Made by a program: the position numbers and the translations under genes | Part shown: piece by piece, positions 16,621 through 25,056 of the stretch | How the letters are laid out: the number at the start of each line of letters is the position of its first letter | Numbering within the stretch: the first letter of the stretch is position 1 | DNA from: UBA1672 sp050633505 | GTDB taxonomy: Bacteria; Pseudomonadota; Alphaproteobacteria; Micavibrionales; Micavibrionaceae | Assembly (NCBI GenBank): GCA_050633505.1 | Contig: JBOEGQ010000007.1 | Coordinates: 62,001-126,000, forward strand | Reading direction: 5' to 3' | Length of the DNA: 64,000 nt | Notes under the pieces: model-generated | The model's database searches: none | What the model was told of the DNA's origin: nothing | The model's input: only the letters and a program-made list of their open reading frames with translations

Positions 16621-16746
16621 ATGACAACGGCATATGCATGTGGTTCTGGTGGGGTAATGTTTGTTCCAAAAGAGATTGAGCGGACAATGCCAAGGATCGT
16701 TATTCGTCGTTCAAACGATAACCAAGAGCCGGAATCCGGAAAATAA
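16621..16746 (+). CDS. Small protein (41 aa)
   Basis: ATG 16621 is preceded by a near-perfect Shine-Dalgarno sequence (GAGAGGAGGT) and a good promoter 40 bases upstream. The product begins MTTAYACGSGGVMFVPKEI, contains one Cys, has a central short beta/helix part and a charged tail ending QEPESGK, and lacks a membrane segment. I know no family. The quality of the translation and transcription signals argues for a real gene. It precedes the pyrophosphatase gene on the same strand by 94 bp. Confidence 0.65.
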   Translation: MTTAYACGSGGVMFVPKEIERTMPRIVIRRSNDNQEPESGK

Positions 16747-16840
16747 GCCCCAAATTTACAAAAAATACTTGCCGACAGCTTATGGGATTTGTATGACTTT
16801 CTAGTCTGGTTAAAGCTAAACTTTTTAAGAAAGAAAAATT

Positions 16841-17380
16841 ATGGATCTGTCTAAAATTTCTGTCGGCGAAGATGCCCCGAACAACGTCCATGTCGTGATT
16901 GAAAACACACAGGGCGGCACACCTGTAAAATACGAGATTGATAAAGAGTCTGGCGCTTTATTTGTTGATCGTTTTGTACACACACCGATGTTCTATCCGG
17001 CAAATTACGGCTTTATTCCGCAAACACTTGGTGGAGATGGCGACCCTGTTGACGTACTTGTTTACGCCCAACACGCAATCGTTCCTGGCGCTGTTATATG
17101 TGCCCGCCCCGTTGGTGTTCTGGTTATGGAAGACGACGGTGGTCAAGATGAAAAAATTCTGGCAGTTCCCGTTGATAAAACGCACCCTATGTTTTCCGAT
17201 GTAACCGAATATAGTGACTTACCGAAGATACTATTGGATGAGATTGAGCATTTCTTTACACACTACAAAGATCTTGAAAAAGGTAAGTGGGTGAAAATGC
17301 AAGGCTGGGAAGGATCAGAAAAGGCAAAAGCATTGATCCTCGAAGGTATCGAAAATGAAAAAGGCGCGAAAGCAGCCTAG
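16841..17380 (+). CDS. ppa: Inorganic pyrophosphatase
   Basis: Hydrolyses pyrophosphate to drive biosynthetic reactions, cytosolic. Seen: family I signatures KYEIDKESGALFVDR (~29-43), MFYPANYGFIPQTLGGDGDPVDVLV (~49-74) with the catalytic Asp cluster GDGDPVD, and DEKILAVPVDKTHP. Length of 179 aa matches bacterial hexameric enzymes. The promoter may be TTGCCG-17-TATGAC just upstream (around 16769-16797). An intrinsic terminator follows directly. Confidence 0.97.
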   Translation: MDLSKISVGEDAPNNVHVVIENTQGGTPVKYEIDKESGALFVDRFVHTPMFYPANYGFIPQTLGGDGDPVDVLVYAQHAIVPGAVICARPVGVLVMEDDGGQDEKILAVPVDKTHPMFSDVTEYSDLPKILLDEIEHFFTHYKDLEKGKWVKMQGWEGSEKAKALILEGIENEKGAKAA

Positions 17381-17396
17381 ATAAAGACCTCTAATC

Positions 17397-17423
17397 AGAA
17401 CACGGGTATCGCGTGTTCTTTTT
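17397..17423 (+). terminator. Intrinsic terminator of ppa
   Basis: AGAACACG (17397-17404) pairs with CGTGTTCT (17412-17419), followed by TTTT. Confidence 0.88.
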
Positions 17424-17494
17424 AAAGAGATTATTTGTCAAGTCAGGATTTGCGCGTTATATTATAACTTTCGAAATGCAAGTTAGGTATTTTT

Positions 17495-18958
17495 ATGTCT
17501 GAAGTAAATCCGGATGATCAAAGTATAATCGACCACATAGATGATGTGGTCGATCTTTATAAAGGGGTTGGGCGTGACAACGCCAAATCCGGCCTGGAAG
17601 TTGAACTTTCCTTCTTTGATCCAAATACCGATACACTGGATGCCATGAGTTTGGCTCAAAACCGTGTATTGAAACATTGCGCCATGGGCGCCCTGCCTGA
17701 TCACGACTGGGTTCACAACGAGCCGACAAGTGAATTGCTAGAGGTCGCAACCACGGCCGCGTCATTTGATCAAATGCAAACTGTCCTTGACGATGCCAAT
17801 ACAAAAATTAAAATCTTACATGAAAAGGCACAGGGTCTGGGACTAAAACGTTCATATTTCCAAGAGCTTCCCGATAAGACAGCCGATGACCTGTTAAGCC
17901 GCATTGTTGAGGTAGACCGCTATCAGATTATGTATGCACCATACCGCGAGGATATGTATAAATGCGTCCAATATTTTGCCGTTTGCAAATCCAATCAGGT
18001 ATCAGTCAGCCCCTACACAACAGATCATATGTTGGAAAATGTGCGACGACTTTATACTCTGGCCCCCTTCTTGTTCCTGCTCACAGATAATAGCTCAGCC
18101 TTTAGCGAGGGAAAACCATTCAACGGCCATATTGGTATGGCCTTACGCCATCAGGGCCTATTAGAGGGGCGCGGCGGCGTTCCTCCATATGTCTTTACGG
18201 CAAAGACAGGAGAGGAGTTCATACGTGATCATATTAACCACGCGATGAACAATCCCTTATTCATGTATTATGATCTTGATGGCACCTTAAATAAGGTTCC
18301 CTCAGGCGACTGGAGCGTCACCTTTAACACTTTACGTGAACGTGGCCTGAATACAGCCAGTAACTATAACCTCGGGCAAAGTATATTATGGCCGGATGTT
18401 AAGATTGCCGCACTCAGAGATGAACACGGTAAAACATATGCACATAGATACGAAGCACGCATGTTTGGCGTTGGCATACATCAACATCAAACCGGATATA
18501 TCATCACATCGGCCTTGGCATTTAATGATAAATTTGCGCAAGATGTTGACGATTTATTGGCAAGATACGGATTCTCATCTGAGAACCTGGAAGAGAGCTA
18601 TCAGCTACTCCTAAAATCTTACGCAGCAGCACGTAACCATAACGGCGCGTTCTTCGACATTCAGTACGGAAACGGATCAATGGCCGAATTTGCAAAAGAA
18701 TTTGCAGATCTTTTAGAGAATGTAACAGATGAAGCCGGTGTTTTAGATGCCGCCCAGCCCGCCTTACATATCTGCCGTACAGGGTGCACAGACGGGAAAG
18801 TAAATCGCCTTCTGTTCAAGACCTTAGATGATATCAAGACCTTTCAAAGAACATATGATATGGAGGTCTTTGATAACCCGAATATGTGTGCGCGTATGGC
18901 CTTTGAACAAAATATGGCAACATCACCGGCAAGCCTCTTTGACGCACATTGCACGTAA
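17495..18958 (+). CDS. Glutamate-cysteine ligase-like protein (GCS2-type fold)
   Basis: 487 residues. Features that fit the carboxylate-amine ligase superfamily: GLEVELSFFDP at ~32-42 (the ExE metal/ATP site), HNEPTSELLEVATT at ~72-85, NQVSVSPYT and FLFLLTDNSSAF near 170-205, and RYEARMFGVGIHQHQTGYI near 324-342. In this family gamma-glutamylcysteine synthetases perform the first step of glutathione synthesis; other members ligate different amines, so the substrate is not certain. The overlapping, short leader region offers no clear promoter. It is flanked by the ppa terminator and by the terminator of the opposite-strand chemotaxis gene, so it is a single-gene unit. Confidence 0.55.
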   Translation: MSEVNPDDQSIIDHIDDVVDLYKGVGRDNAKSGLEVELSFFDPNTDTLDAMSLAQNRVLKHCAMGALPDHDWVHNEPTSELLEVATTAASFDQMQTVLDDANTKIKILHEKAQGLGLKRSYFQELPDKTADDLLSRIVEVDRYQIMYAPYREDMYKCVQYFAVCKSNQVSVSPYTTDHMLENVRRLYTLAPFLFLLTDNSSAFSEGKPFNGHIGMALRHQGLLEGRGGVPPYVFTAKTGEEFIRDHINHAMNNPLFMYYDLDGTLNKVPSGDWSVTFNTLRERGLNTASNYNLGQSILWPDVKIAALRDEHGKTYAHRYEARMFGVGIHQHQTGYIITSALAFNDKFAQDVDDLLARYGFSSENLEESYQLLLKSYAAARNHNGAFFDIQYGNGSMAEFAKEFADLLENVTDEAGVLDAAQPALHICRTGCTDGKVNRLLFKTLDDIKTFQRTYDMEVFDNPNMCARMAFEQNMATSPASLFDAHCT

Positions 18959-18995
18959 AAATTTACGCTCTATATAAAACCCTACACACCACATA

Positions 18996-19023
18996 AAAAA
19001 ATACCCGGGCAACATATGCCCGG
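18996..19023 (-). terminator. Intrinsic terminator of the chemoreceptor gene
   Basis: CCGGGCA (19005-19011) and TGCCCGG (19017-19023) form the stem; on the minus strand TATTTTTTTATG follows. On the plus strand the T-run is absent, so it mainly serves the minus-strand gene. Confidence 0.82.
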
Positions 19024-19059
19024 ATAAATTCGTATAAGTAAGTAAGAATTTCTACTGTC

Positions 19060-20808
19060 TTATGATTTCATATCAGCAACGAATTCATTAACGGCAACCG
19101 TCAGGTTCTCTGATAACTGTGCGACTTCCTGCGCCGCAGATAGAACAGCATCTGCGGAATCTCCAGTTTCTTGAGATCCTTGTTTTACATCCACAATTGT
19201 GTTTGAAACCTCCTGCGTTCCCTGAGAGGCCTGCGTTACACTTCTTGTGATTTCAGATGTCGTTGCGTTTTGCTCATCAATTGCGGCGGAAACACCCGTT
19301 ACAGAGATATCAATATCACCAATATTCTCTGTAATCTTCTGCATCGCGACCACAGATTCGCGGGTTGCGTCCTGAATTTCAGAGATCTGGTTATTGATTT
19401 CTTCGGTCTTGGTACTTGTTTCAGTTGCAAGTTTCTTAACCTCATCCGCAACAACGGCAAAGCCTTTACCGGCATCCCCTGCACGTGCAGCCTCAATTGT
19501 TGCATTCAGCGCAAGAAGGTTTGTTTGCTCTGCAATGCCTTGGATTGCCTCAACAACTTCACCAATATTCTCGGCAAGCTCATTAAGGTTTGAAACAGTC
19601 TCATTTGCCGATTCCGCATTATCTGCCATATCGTTAGACTTAACCTTCACAATGTTAACCTGTGAGGCAATTTCGCCGGCACTGGCCACCATTTCTTCCA
19701 TCGCAGAAGCAACCGTATTCACATTCATACTTGCCTGTTCAGAGGATGACGCAACAGTTTCACTAGACTGGCTGTTTTTATCTGCCAGATCCTTCATAAC
19801 ACGCGCGGTTGATTCCAGCTCAGTCGAAGCAGCAGCAAGAGATCCGATTGTATTACCAAATTGCGTATCAAACTGCGCGGCCATTTCCATTCTTTGCTGG
19901 CGTTGCTTTTCTTGCGCAATTTTTTCTTGCTGTGCATTTTTTTCTCTTAAGGCGCGCGCTTCTCTCGCCCCTTCTTTAAAGACATCAAGCGCCTTAACCA
20001 TGTTTGCAATTTCATCTTTGCTTTTTAGTTCAGGTCTTGATGCATCAAGATTTTCTTTGGAAAGCTCTTCTGCATAGACCTGCGTCGCATTTAACGGCTT
20101 AATAATACTGCGCATAATGCCGTAGGCAAGAACAACAAAAATAATCGTTCCGATAATAGACGCAATCGTAAGCTTTTCCTGCACGTCTTTTTCAATTTTC
20201 TCGGCACGTTTTGTAGCCTCTTGCGTGAAGCCTTCAAGCTCAAACAAAAGATCGGTTAACGCCTTATCAAGCTTATCTTCCTCTTCTTCAATTTTATGAG
20301 CTAATTTTAAAGCATCCTGTAATCGTTTATTTTCTAACAGGTGAAAAGCTTCCTTTACATACTTATCAAATAAAGTATGCTCATGCTCAATCTCTTTTAA
20401 AAGTTCTAGAACATGTGAAAATTCATCATAGATGGCCTTGTTGTCCTTCTCGATTTCCAAGATATGCGCAACTTTCTCTTCCACTTCTTGAAGCTCATGA
20501 TCGACCTTCTTGCCCAATTTTAAAAACTTTGTTTTTGCTTTATTATAATGCGTATACGCCTTATCAGAATGCCCAAACAACTCCGCATAACGCACAGCAC
20601 GTTCAAAATAAATCGCCTGTTCAAGTTGATGAACAGTGATCTCTGTTACACCATTTGTAATTGGGATATCTTCTGCCGCAATTTGGTGGATTTGCTTACC
20701 TATTTTCGAAAGGCTGCTAATCGCAACGACAGAAATGGAAACACTAAGTAGTAAACCGAAGATAGCAAGAAAGTAGATTTTTTGCTTGATTGTCACGTTG
20801 CGAAACAT
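19060..20808 (-). CDS. Methyl-accepting chemotaxis protein
   Basis: 582 residues with a standard transmembrane receptor layout: TM1 at ~11-30, an all-helical, charged periplasmic domain (~35-210) rich in Glu/Lys coiled coil that resembles a four-helix-bundle sensor, TM2 at ~213-233, a HAMP domain, then a cytoplasmic signalling hairpin. The CheA/CheW-binding tip is visible as EQTNLLALNATIEAARAGDAGKGFAVVADEVKKLA. The N-terminal sensor shows no His/Cys metal motif; the ligand is unknown. It ends on an intrinsic terminator and stands alone, so it is probably a distal receptor feeding a chemotaxis system elsewhere in the genome. Confidence 0.95.
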   Translation of the reverse strand: MFRNVTIKQKIYFLAIFGLLLSVSISVVAISSLSKIGKQIHQIAAEDIPITNGVTEITVHQLEQAIYFERAVRYAELFGHSDKAYTHYNKAKTKFLKLGKKVDHELQEVEEKVAHILEIEKDNKAIYDEFSHVLELLKEIEHEHTLFDKYVKEAFHLLENKRLQDALKLAHKIEEEEDKLDKALTDLLFELEGFTQEATKRAEKIEKDVQEKLTIASIIGTIIFVVLAYGIMRSIIKPLNATQVYAEELSKENLDASRPELKSKDEIANMVKALDVFKEGAREARALREKNAQQEKIAQEKQRQQRMEMAAQFDTQFGNTIGSLAAASTELESTARVMKDLADKNSQSSETVASSSEQASMNVNTVASAMEEMVASAGEIASQVNIVKVKSNDMADNAESANETVSNLNELAENIGEVVEAIQGIAEQTNLLALNATIEAARAGDAGKGFAVVADEVKKLATETSTKTEEINNQISEIQDATRESVVAMQKITENIGDIDISVTGVSAAIDEQNATTSEITRSVTQASQGTQEVSNTIVDVKQGSQETGDSADAVLSAAQEVAQLSENLTVAVNEFVADMKS

Positions 20809-21014
20809 TCTGTTCCTCCTAATTTGCGCAATTTATGAAGAACACTATAGCACTAAATCATACCTGATTACCATGAGAGATTGTTTTACTGCATACAAAG
20901 TGAGGAACTTTGAATAAACTATTGCCATTATTTTAAAAAAACAAATATAAGGAATTATTAATATTTAAGGGCTATACTGGTCTCCGACTATAATTTTGTG
21001 GGGCTAATAGAACA

Positions 21015-21248
21015 ATGGATCGAGACGCTTTATGCGCGAAATTGGAACAAAATGCAGATATTCCAACATTCGACCAACAAGATATTATGAATATGATTGA
21101 CGGCACCGGCATGGATGGCGCGTCATTATCCAGTGATCCATCAGCCACGCCTATTCTGGATCAATGCAATATCACATTAACCGAAATGGGGGAAAGCGCA
21201 CCTGAAACGATGCAATACACCCCTCCAACACAAGGTCTGGATCTATAA
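21015..21248 (+). CDS. Hypothetical acidic protein
   Basis: 77 residues, acidic, no domain known, probably partly disordered (SSDPSATPIL, TMQYTPPTQGLDL). TATAAT about 25 bases before the start could be a -10 box. Its stop codon is one base from the start of the next gene, so the two are translationally coupled. Confidence 0.55.
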   Translation: MDRDALCAKLEQNADIPTFDQQDIMNMIDGTGMDGASLSSDPSATPILDQCNITLTEMGESAPETMQYTPPTQGLDL

Positions 21249-21249
21249 A

Positions 21250-21531
21250 ATGAATGTAGAACTTGGTGTCTTACATGACGGTGGTATAATGCTGGTAAGT
21301 GATACGCCGTTACCGGATATGGTTTGCCGCGTCGAATATTATCGGGAACAACGCCTTTTTATGTTGGTCTATGATGAGGAAGACGGCGAGGATCTCATGC
21401 AATATGAAGTCCCCCAACGTCTGGTTCGCCCAGTAGAAAACTCACCCAATATCATTATCTATTCCCTCTTTCCTGAACAAGAACCTCTTGGCTATAAAGT
21501 GCCGTTGGTTCAGGTTGGGAATCGCTTTTAA
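21250..21531 (+). CDS. Hypothetical beta-rich protein
   Basis: 93 residues beginning one base after the stop codon of the preceding gene. It reads as a compact beta protein (VELGVLHDGGIMLVSDTPLPDMVCRVEYY...LFMLVYDEEDGEDLMQYEVP). No recognised family. It ends 70 bp before the tRNA-Gly gene, just outside the integrated element, so the pair belongs to the core genome. Confidence 0.6.
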   Translation: MNVELGVLHDGGIMLVSDTPLPDMVCRVEYYREQRLFMLVYDEEDGEDLMQYEVPQRLVRPVENSPNIIIYSLFPEQEPLGYKVPLVQVGNRF

Positions 21532-21601
21532 TTTTTTTGAAGTTTTCTACTTGCATTTCCATTCGAAATATATATATTGCCCTTCACCGAGTTAACAGCA
21601 T

Positions 21602-21676
21602 GCGAGTGTAGCTCAGGGGTAGAGCACAACCTTGCCAAGGTTGGGGCCGAGAGTTCGAATCTCTTCACTCGCTCCA
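21602..21676 (+). tRNA. tRNA-Gly (GCC), insertion target of the element
   Basis: Acceptor GCGAGTG/CACTCGC, D arm GCTCAGGGGTAGAGC, anticodon stem-loop ACCTTGCCAAGGT (anticodon GCC), T arm GAGAGTTCGAATCTC, discriminator T and encoded CCA. The 3' part from the anticodon loop onward is repeated at 48002-48050, so the mature tRNA is reconstituted at the left end of the integrated element. Confidence 0.97.
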
Positions 21677-21680
21677 TTTT
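21632..21680 (+). repeat. Left attachment site (49-bp direct repeat)
   Basis: Runs from the anticodon loop of tRNA-Gly (TTGCCAAGG) through CCA and four T. Identical to 48002-48050. Confidence 0.95.
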
Positions 21681-21715
21681 TTTCAATGACTTAGCTGAAA
21701 AAAAGTTTGCTATCA

Positions 21716-21733
21716 GGGGTTCAATTGAACCCC
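21716..21733. repeat. 18-bp palindrome near left end
   Basis: GGGGTTCAATTGAACCCC is a perfect palindrome, 36 bp inside the left attachment site and just past the integrase stop codon. An identical copy lies at 47890-47907 near the right end, and a 16/18 variant is inside the integrase gene (22200-22217). Confidence 0.85.
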
Positions 21734-21735
21734 GC

Positions 21736-22683
21736 CTAAAAAACCTCCAAAGATTCTGCTGCACTTCTGAGGTATTCTGGTGAATACCGGGCATAAACCT
21801 TTTCTGTTATTGCCGTACTCTTATGCCCCAAATATTGCGAAATCTCACTCATCGGAACCCTGTTTTCTGCCATCCAAACAGCCGCCGTATGTCTTAAAAC
21901 ATGAGGCGTAACATCTTCAAGACCAGCGCGTTTAACCGCAGCCGTAAATCCTCTTTTGACATCCTTAATCGGCTTTGATCCGTATTCGATTACATACTCA
22001 CACGTTCTGGCTTCATAGTATTCCTTTAAAGCCTTTCCCAGCGTCGTGTTTATCGGCACTTGTGCTTTTCCTTTATATTTATTGGAATTGCCAAAATTAA
22101 TAATGCCGCGTTTAAAATCTATCTGTTCCCACTTTAATTGAAGGATTGCCGTTTTTCTGGCCGCAGTACAAAGCCCCATAATAATAAAGAGCTTAATATG
22201 GGGTTCAACTGAACCCGCCATAAGCTTCTTAAATTCCTGTTTTGTTAAGTACCGCTCCTTATAAGCTGGTGCAGGCGGTATATAAAAACGTGCAGGCGTT
22301 TCTTTATCATGAAATCTCATTGCCGCTCTTAGCGCTCCGATTTCTCTTATGATTGTCCAATCGCCGACTTTGTCTTTCTCACGCCTTTTCTGAACATACT
22401 GCTTGCACTTATCTCTCGTAATTTGTTCGGGCGTATAATCTTTGAAAAATTGCAACGGTATCCATAGATACCCGAGTGACCCGTGTTCATTTTCTTTTTC
22501 CTTTCTATAAACATTGAATATCTCTTCAACAGTGTTGCTCGGTGTGAGCTGCTGTTTCAGAAAATCTTCGAACCGCCTTTTCGCTACAGGTTCGTCGGAG
22601 GTACGTAAAGATCGCCTGATAGAGTCTCCGTCGACTTTGCTATAAGCGTAGTACTTTCCTCTATAGAGTTTAAGCTGCCACAT
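21736..22683 (-). CDS. int: Tyrosine recombinase (integrase) of the element
   Basis: Catalyses site-specific insertion and excision of the element at tRNA-Gly. In the 315-residue protein the catalytic residues are visible: R176 (TAARKTAILQLKW), the HVLRH box with H261 and R264, H287 in QYLGHKS, and nucleophile Y297 (EKVYARY). The N-terminal ~90 residues hold an arm-binding region (WQLKLYRGKYYAYSKVDG) and a core-binding SAM-like domain. It lies at the left end, transcribed toward the attachment site, as in P4-like elements. The start region overlaps the excisionase-like gene by 100 bp in another frame. Confidence 0.94.
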   Translation of the reverse strand: MWQLKLYRGKYYAYSKVDGDSIRRSLRTSDEPVAKRRFEDFLKQQLTPSNTVEEIFNVYRKEKENEHGSLGYLWIPLQFFKDYTPEQITRDKCKQYVQKRREKDKVGDWTIIREIGALRAAMRFHDKETPARFYIPPAPAYKERYLTKQEFKKLMAGSVEPHIKLFIIMGLCTAARKTAILQLKWEQIDFKRGIINFGNSNKYKGKAQVPINTTLGKALKEYYEARTCEYVIEYGSKPIKDVKRGFTAAVKRAGLEDVTPHVLRHTAAVWMAENRVPMSEISQYLGHKSTAITEKVYARYSPEYLRSAAESLEVF

Positions 22684-22836
22684 GATTCAATCCTTTCTAC
22701 TTCCCAAGCCGGTATCCTCACATGCCGACCTATTTTGAAACTGTTTTGAATGTCACCGCGCTGAATGAGATTATGAATATGTTGCGGAGATACATTCCAC
22801 CTTTCAGCTAATGTTGTGCATGAAAACGGTCTGTCC
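22584..22836 (-). CDS. AlpA/excisionase-like helix-turn-helix protein
   Basis: 83 residues from ATG 22836 (AAGGAGAG upstream). It contains a MerR-like winged helix typical of AlpA and excisionases: CTTLAERWNVSPQHIHNLIQRGDIQNSFKIGRHVRIPAWEVERIE. Such proteins direct excision or activate the integrase promoter. The last 100 bp overlap the 5' end of int in a different frame, an unusually deep overlap that couples the two genes. Upstream on the same strand are the 123-aa gene and the structured RNA. Confidence 0.85.
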
Positions 22837-22916
22837 ATAGTGCTCTCCTTTCGTCTCGTGTTGTCCCCTTCATTTTCAAAGTAACACTGACACACGAGCT
22901 TTCCGGGTGAGCAGGC

Positions 22917-23288
22917 TTAGCCCCCTTCGTCATAATCCTCGACGGCGGTTAAAAGCTGATTGTGAAAATCCTTACAAAACGTATCTGCCAGTATAGGCTT
23001 TATCCATTTGTCACGCGGTTCAAAACCGTCAACATGAACGATTAGAGAAATCAAATCAGTTGTGTTGTTTTTAAGATCAGTAAGCAACCTACATTCTACG
23101 TCTGCCCAAAATTCCACAACGTCATGATCATTATTTTCGGCAGCAGTCTTCTTTCTCGAAGCGGCATAATTGAGTGCCTCTTCTTCGGTTTGAAAATGTC
23201 TGCGCAGAAAGCTTTCCTCTAAAGCAGCAAGATCATAGCCTGCGGCCATTGCCAGAAATGGATTTGAAAAGTGCTTATTCATGGTCAT
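22917..23288 (-). CDS. Hypothetical protein
   Basis: 123 residues, acidic and helical (LAALEESFLRRHFQTEEEALNYAASRKK... and a tail LTAVEDYDEGG). Start at ATG 23288 with AAGGGG 9 bases before it. Unknown family. It lies between the structured RNA and the excisionase-like gene on the same strand, likely as first protein of the integration operon. Confidence 0.6.
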   Translation of the reverse strand: MTMNKHFSNPFLAMAAGYDLAALEESFLRRHFQTEEEALNYAASRKKTAAENNDHDVVEFWADVECRLLTDLKNNTTDLISLIVHVDGFEPRDKWIKPILADTFCKDFHNQLLTAVEDYDEGG

Positions 23289-23308
23289 TGTGTCCCCTTC
23301 ATTGGTTT

Positions 23309-23540
23309 AAAAATGAAAACGACTTCCGGAAATTAATCTGGAAGTCGGGGAGTTAGTAACCGCAACACATGGAAACGGCGCGACGTATTCACGCAAGCGC
23401 TGTTATATTTCGCCGCCTCCCCGACCATAAGATCAAGAAGCGGCATCGTTTAGTGCATTTTCAAAGGAAATGCACCAATGTCGACTGATGCCAGCCGCCA
23501 TGTGTTTAGAGGTTACTACGCCCCACCACGTTCCTTTTTC
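23309..23540 (-). ncRNA. Structured RNA, copy B, upstream of the integration operon
   Basis: Helices: AACACATGG (23364-23372) with CCATGTGTT (23498-23506); TAGTAAC (23354-23360) with GTTACTA (23512-23518); TCGGGGAG (23345-23352) with CTCCCCGA (23417-23424); CGGCG (23376-23380) with CGCCG (23411-23415); GGCATC (23442-23447) with GATGCC (23487-23492), inside which GTGCATTT (23453-23460) pairs with AAATGCAC (23468-23475). On the minus strand it ends with GACTTCC/GGAAGTC followed by TTTTCATTTTT, an intrinsic terminator. It sits immediately before the 123-aa, excisionase-like and int genes. It is probably an immunity or attenuator RNA that controls them. Confidence 0.72.
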
Positions 23541-23596
23541 GAACACAGCTCTATGAGGATAGGTTACTTAGTGAAAGAGCGCCAGTGGAAAGTTAG

Positions 23597-24739
23597 CTAT
23601 TTTTTTGCAAAGTGAGCATTTTGCAGCAGAAAAGGTAAGCACTCCATAAGAACAGCGTTTGAGAACTCCATAGCTTGTTCATGAGATAAAGGGCTTTCAT
23701 CTTCGACATTGCATTTTTCTTTTGCGGTTTTGAATGCTTCTTCAAATATTTTATCACTTTGTTCTAAAAAGTGTTGTTTGTGTATGACTTGTATCATTGT
23801 TGATAGAGACTTTTCTAAATCACCATCGGATATTTTCTTGTTACTGTATATATCGTCTATTTCTGATTTAGATATAGGTATACAAATATCTAAATCCAGT
23901 TCTTTGCCTTGTGTTGGATCTATTGAGTATGATGCGTGGATGTCTGGCCCATTATATGCGTCTGAAAGACATGCCACAATTCTCCACGCGCTGAAAATTT
24001 CAAAGTAACCTAATAAGATGTGTTTTTCGCTTTTATTACTGATGCATAGGCTGTGAAATATATGGCCTTGCGGGCGATTTAAAATAAGATCTTTTTCATA
24101 GTAATAACCAAAGCATGGTTCTGAAGATATATTTTTTAAATACTGTTTTGCAGTTGAACAATGCTGAGGTGGAATACCCTGCTGTTTTGCGAATGCGACT
24201 AATGACTTTACGATGGACCGACCTCCATCAGGACCACCTACTTGCGTACTAAACATTAAGGGATCATTACTGTAAAATTTTTGGAAGTTAGCTTGTTCTA
24301 TATTTCCTTCTATATGTTTGTTTGGGTGCTTTTTCTTATAGCTATCAATGACTTGTTTAAGTTGTTTTTTGGAATTGGCTTGGATGTGTATATTGGTTGC
24401 GTTTTCTTTTTTCGTTTTTCTTATTGTTGGCTTTACATACGTCATGTCTCCGTTGGGTAGAAGCCTTACCAGTTGTCCTTTAGATGTTTTGAAAACTTGT
24501 GCAGGAGGCTTCCCTCTTTGCCTTTTTACTCTCGTATATAGACTTATGGGATCGAGTTGCTTTGCTAATGCCGCATCCCAAGTTGCTCCGCAATGATTAT
24601 TGCAATCTGTACATATAAATTCTGCAACGGTCTGCCTTCCACCAATAGCATTGATTATAATGTGTTCTGAAGAATCGTTTGCTTCTGTAATTTTGTGATC
24701 ACATATAAAGCAATGATTATGTTGTGTTTTTGAAGTCAT
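23597..24739 (-). CDS. HNH endonuclease-like protein
   Basis: 380 residues. The first ~70 residues form an HNH_5-like zinc finger nuclease: C10-x2-C13 (CFICDH), SEHIIINAIGG with the metal-binding His, then CTDCNNHCGATWDAAL with the second Cys pair. The remaining 300 residues are a basic then mixed region (RKTKKENATNIHIQANSKKQLKQVIDSYKKKH) with no known domain. Proteins with this layout are common on mobile elements and may cut foreign DNA. It is transcribed toward the structured RNA. A helper or immunity gene is not apparent. Confidence 0.75.
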   Translation of the reverse strand: MTSKTQHNHCFICDHKITEANDSSEHIIINAIGGRQTVAEFICTDCNNHCGATWDAALAKQLDPISLYTRVKRQRGKPPAQVFKTSKGQLVRLLPNGDMTYVKPTIRKTKKENATNIHIQANSKKQLKQVIDSYKKKHPNKHIEGNIEQANFQKFYSNDPLMFSTQVGGPDGGRSIVKSLVAFAKQQGIPPQHCSTAKQYLKNISSEPCFGYYYEKDLILNRPQGHIFHSLCISNKSEKHILLGYFEIFSAWRIVACLSDAYNGPDIHASYSIDPTQGKELDLDICIPISKSEIDDIYSNKKISDGDLEKSLSTMIQVIHKQHFLEQSDKIFEEAFKTAKEKCNVEDESPLSHEQAMEFSNAVLMECLPFLLQNAHFAKK

Positions 24740-24858
24740 AAATATTATTTAGCACATTTCTGCTATATAATCACGGCATAAATGTTCACTTTTTGTTCTT
24801 GACTCTTTCCAGCTTCTGAAGCATCCTGAAAAAAATAAAAAAGCAGGAGGAAGGAAGT

Positions 24859-25035
24859 ATGGACACACAAGATGTTGCCAACCATTTAACGAATGTATTG
24901 CGGGAGGTTTGCCCCGGAATACAACATGATTACCCGCTTGTGTTTATTGAGTATACGTTGTGCAGGGAACTGGATGCGATTATTGAAGAGGCTGGACAAA
25001 GCGCCAATGATAATCAACCGGATTTATTCAGATAA
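24859..25035 (+). CDS. Small protein (58 aa)
   Basis: ATG 24859 follows a strong ribosome binding site (AGGAGGAAGG). The product (MDTQDVANHLTNVLREVCP ... ANDNQPDLFR) is helical, with two Cys and no membrane segment, unknown family. The frame ends 21 bp before the vsr 3' end on the opposite strand. Its C-terminal DLF-like tail recalls sliding-clamp-binding motifs (QxxLF): QPDLFR fits a degenerate clamp-binding peptide, which is speculation. Confidence 0.6.
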   Translation: MDTQDVANHLTNVLREVCPGIQHDYPLVFIEYTLCRELDAIIEEAGQSANDNQPDLFR

Positions 25036-25056
25036 GGATATTGCGAAACACGAAGA

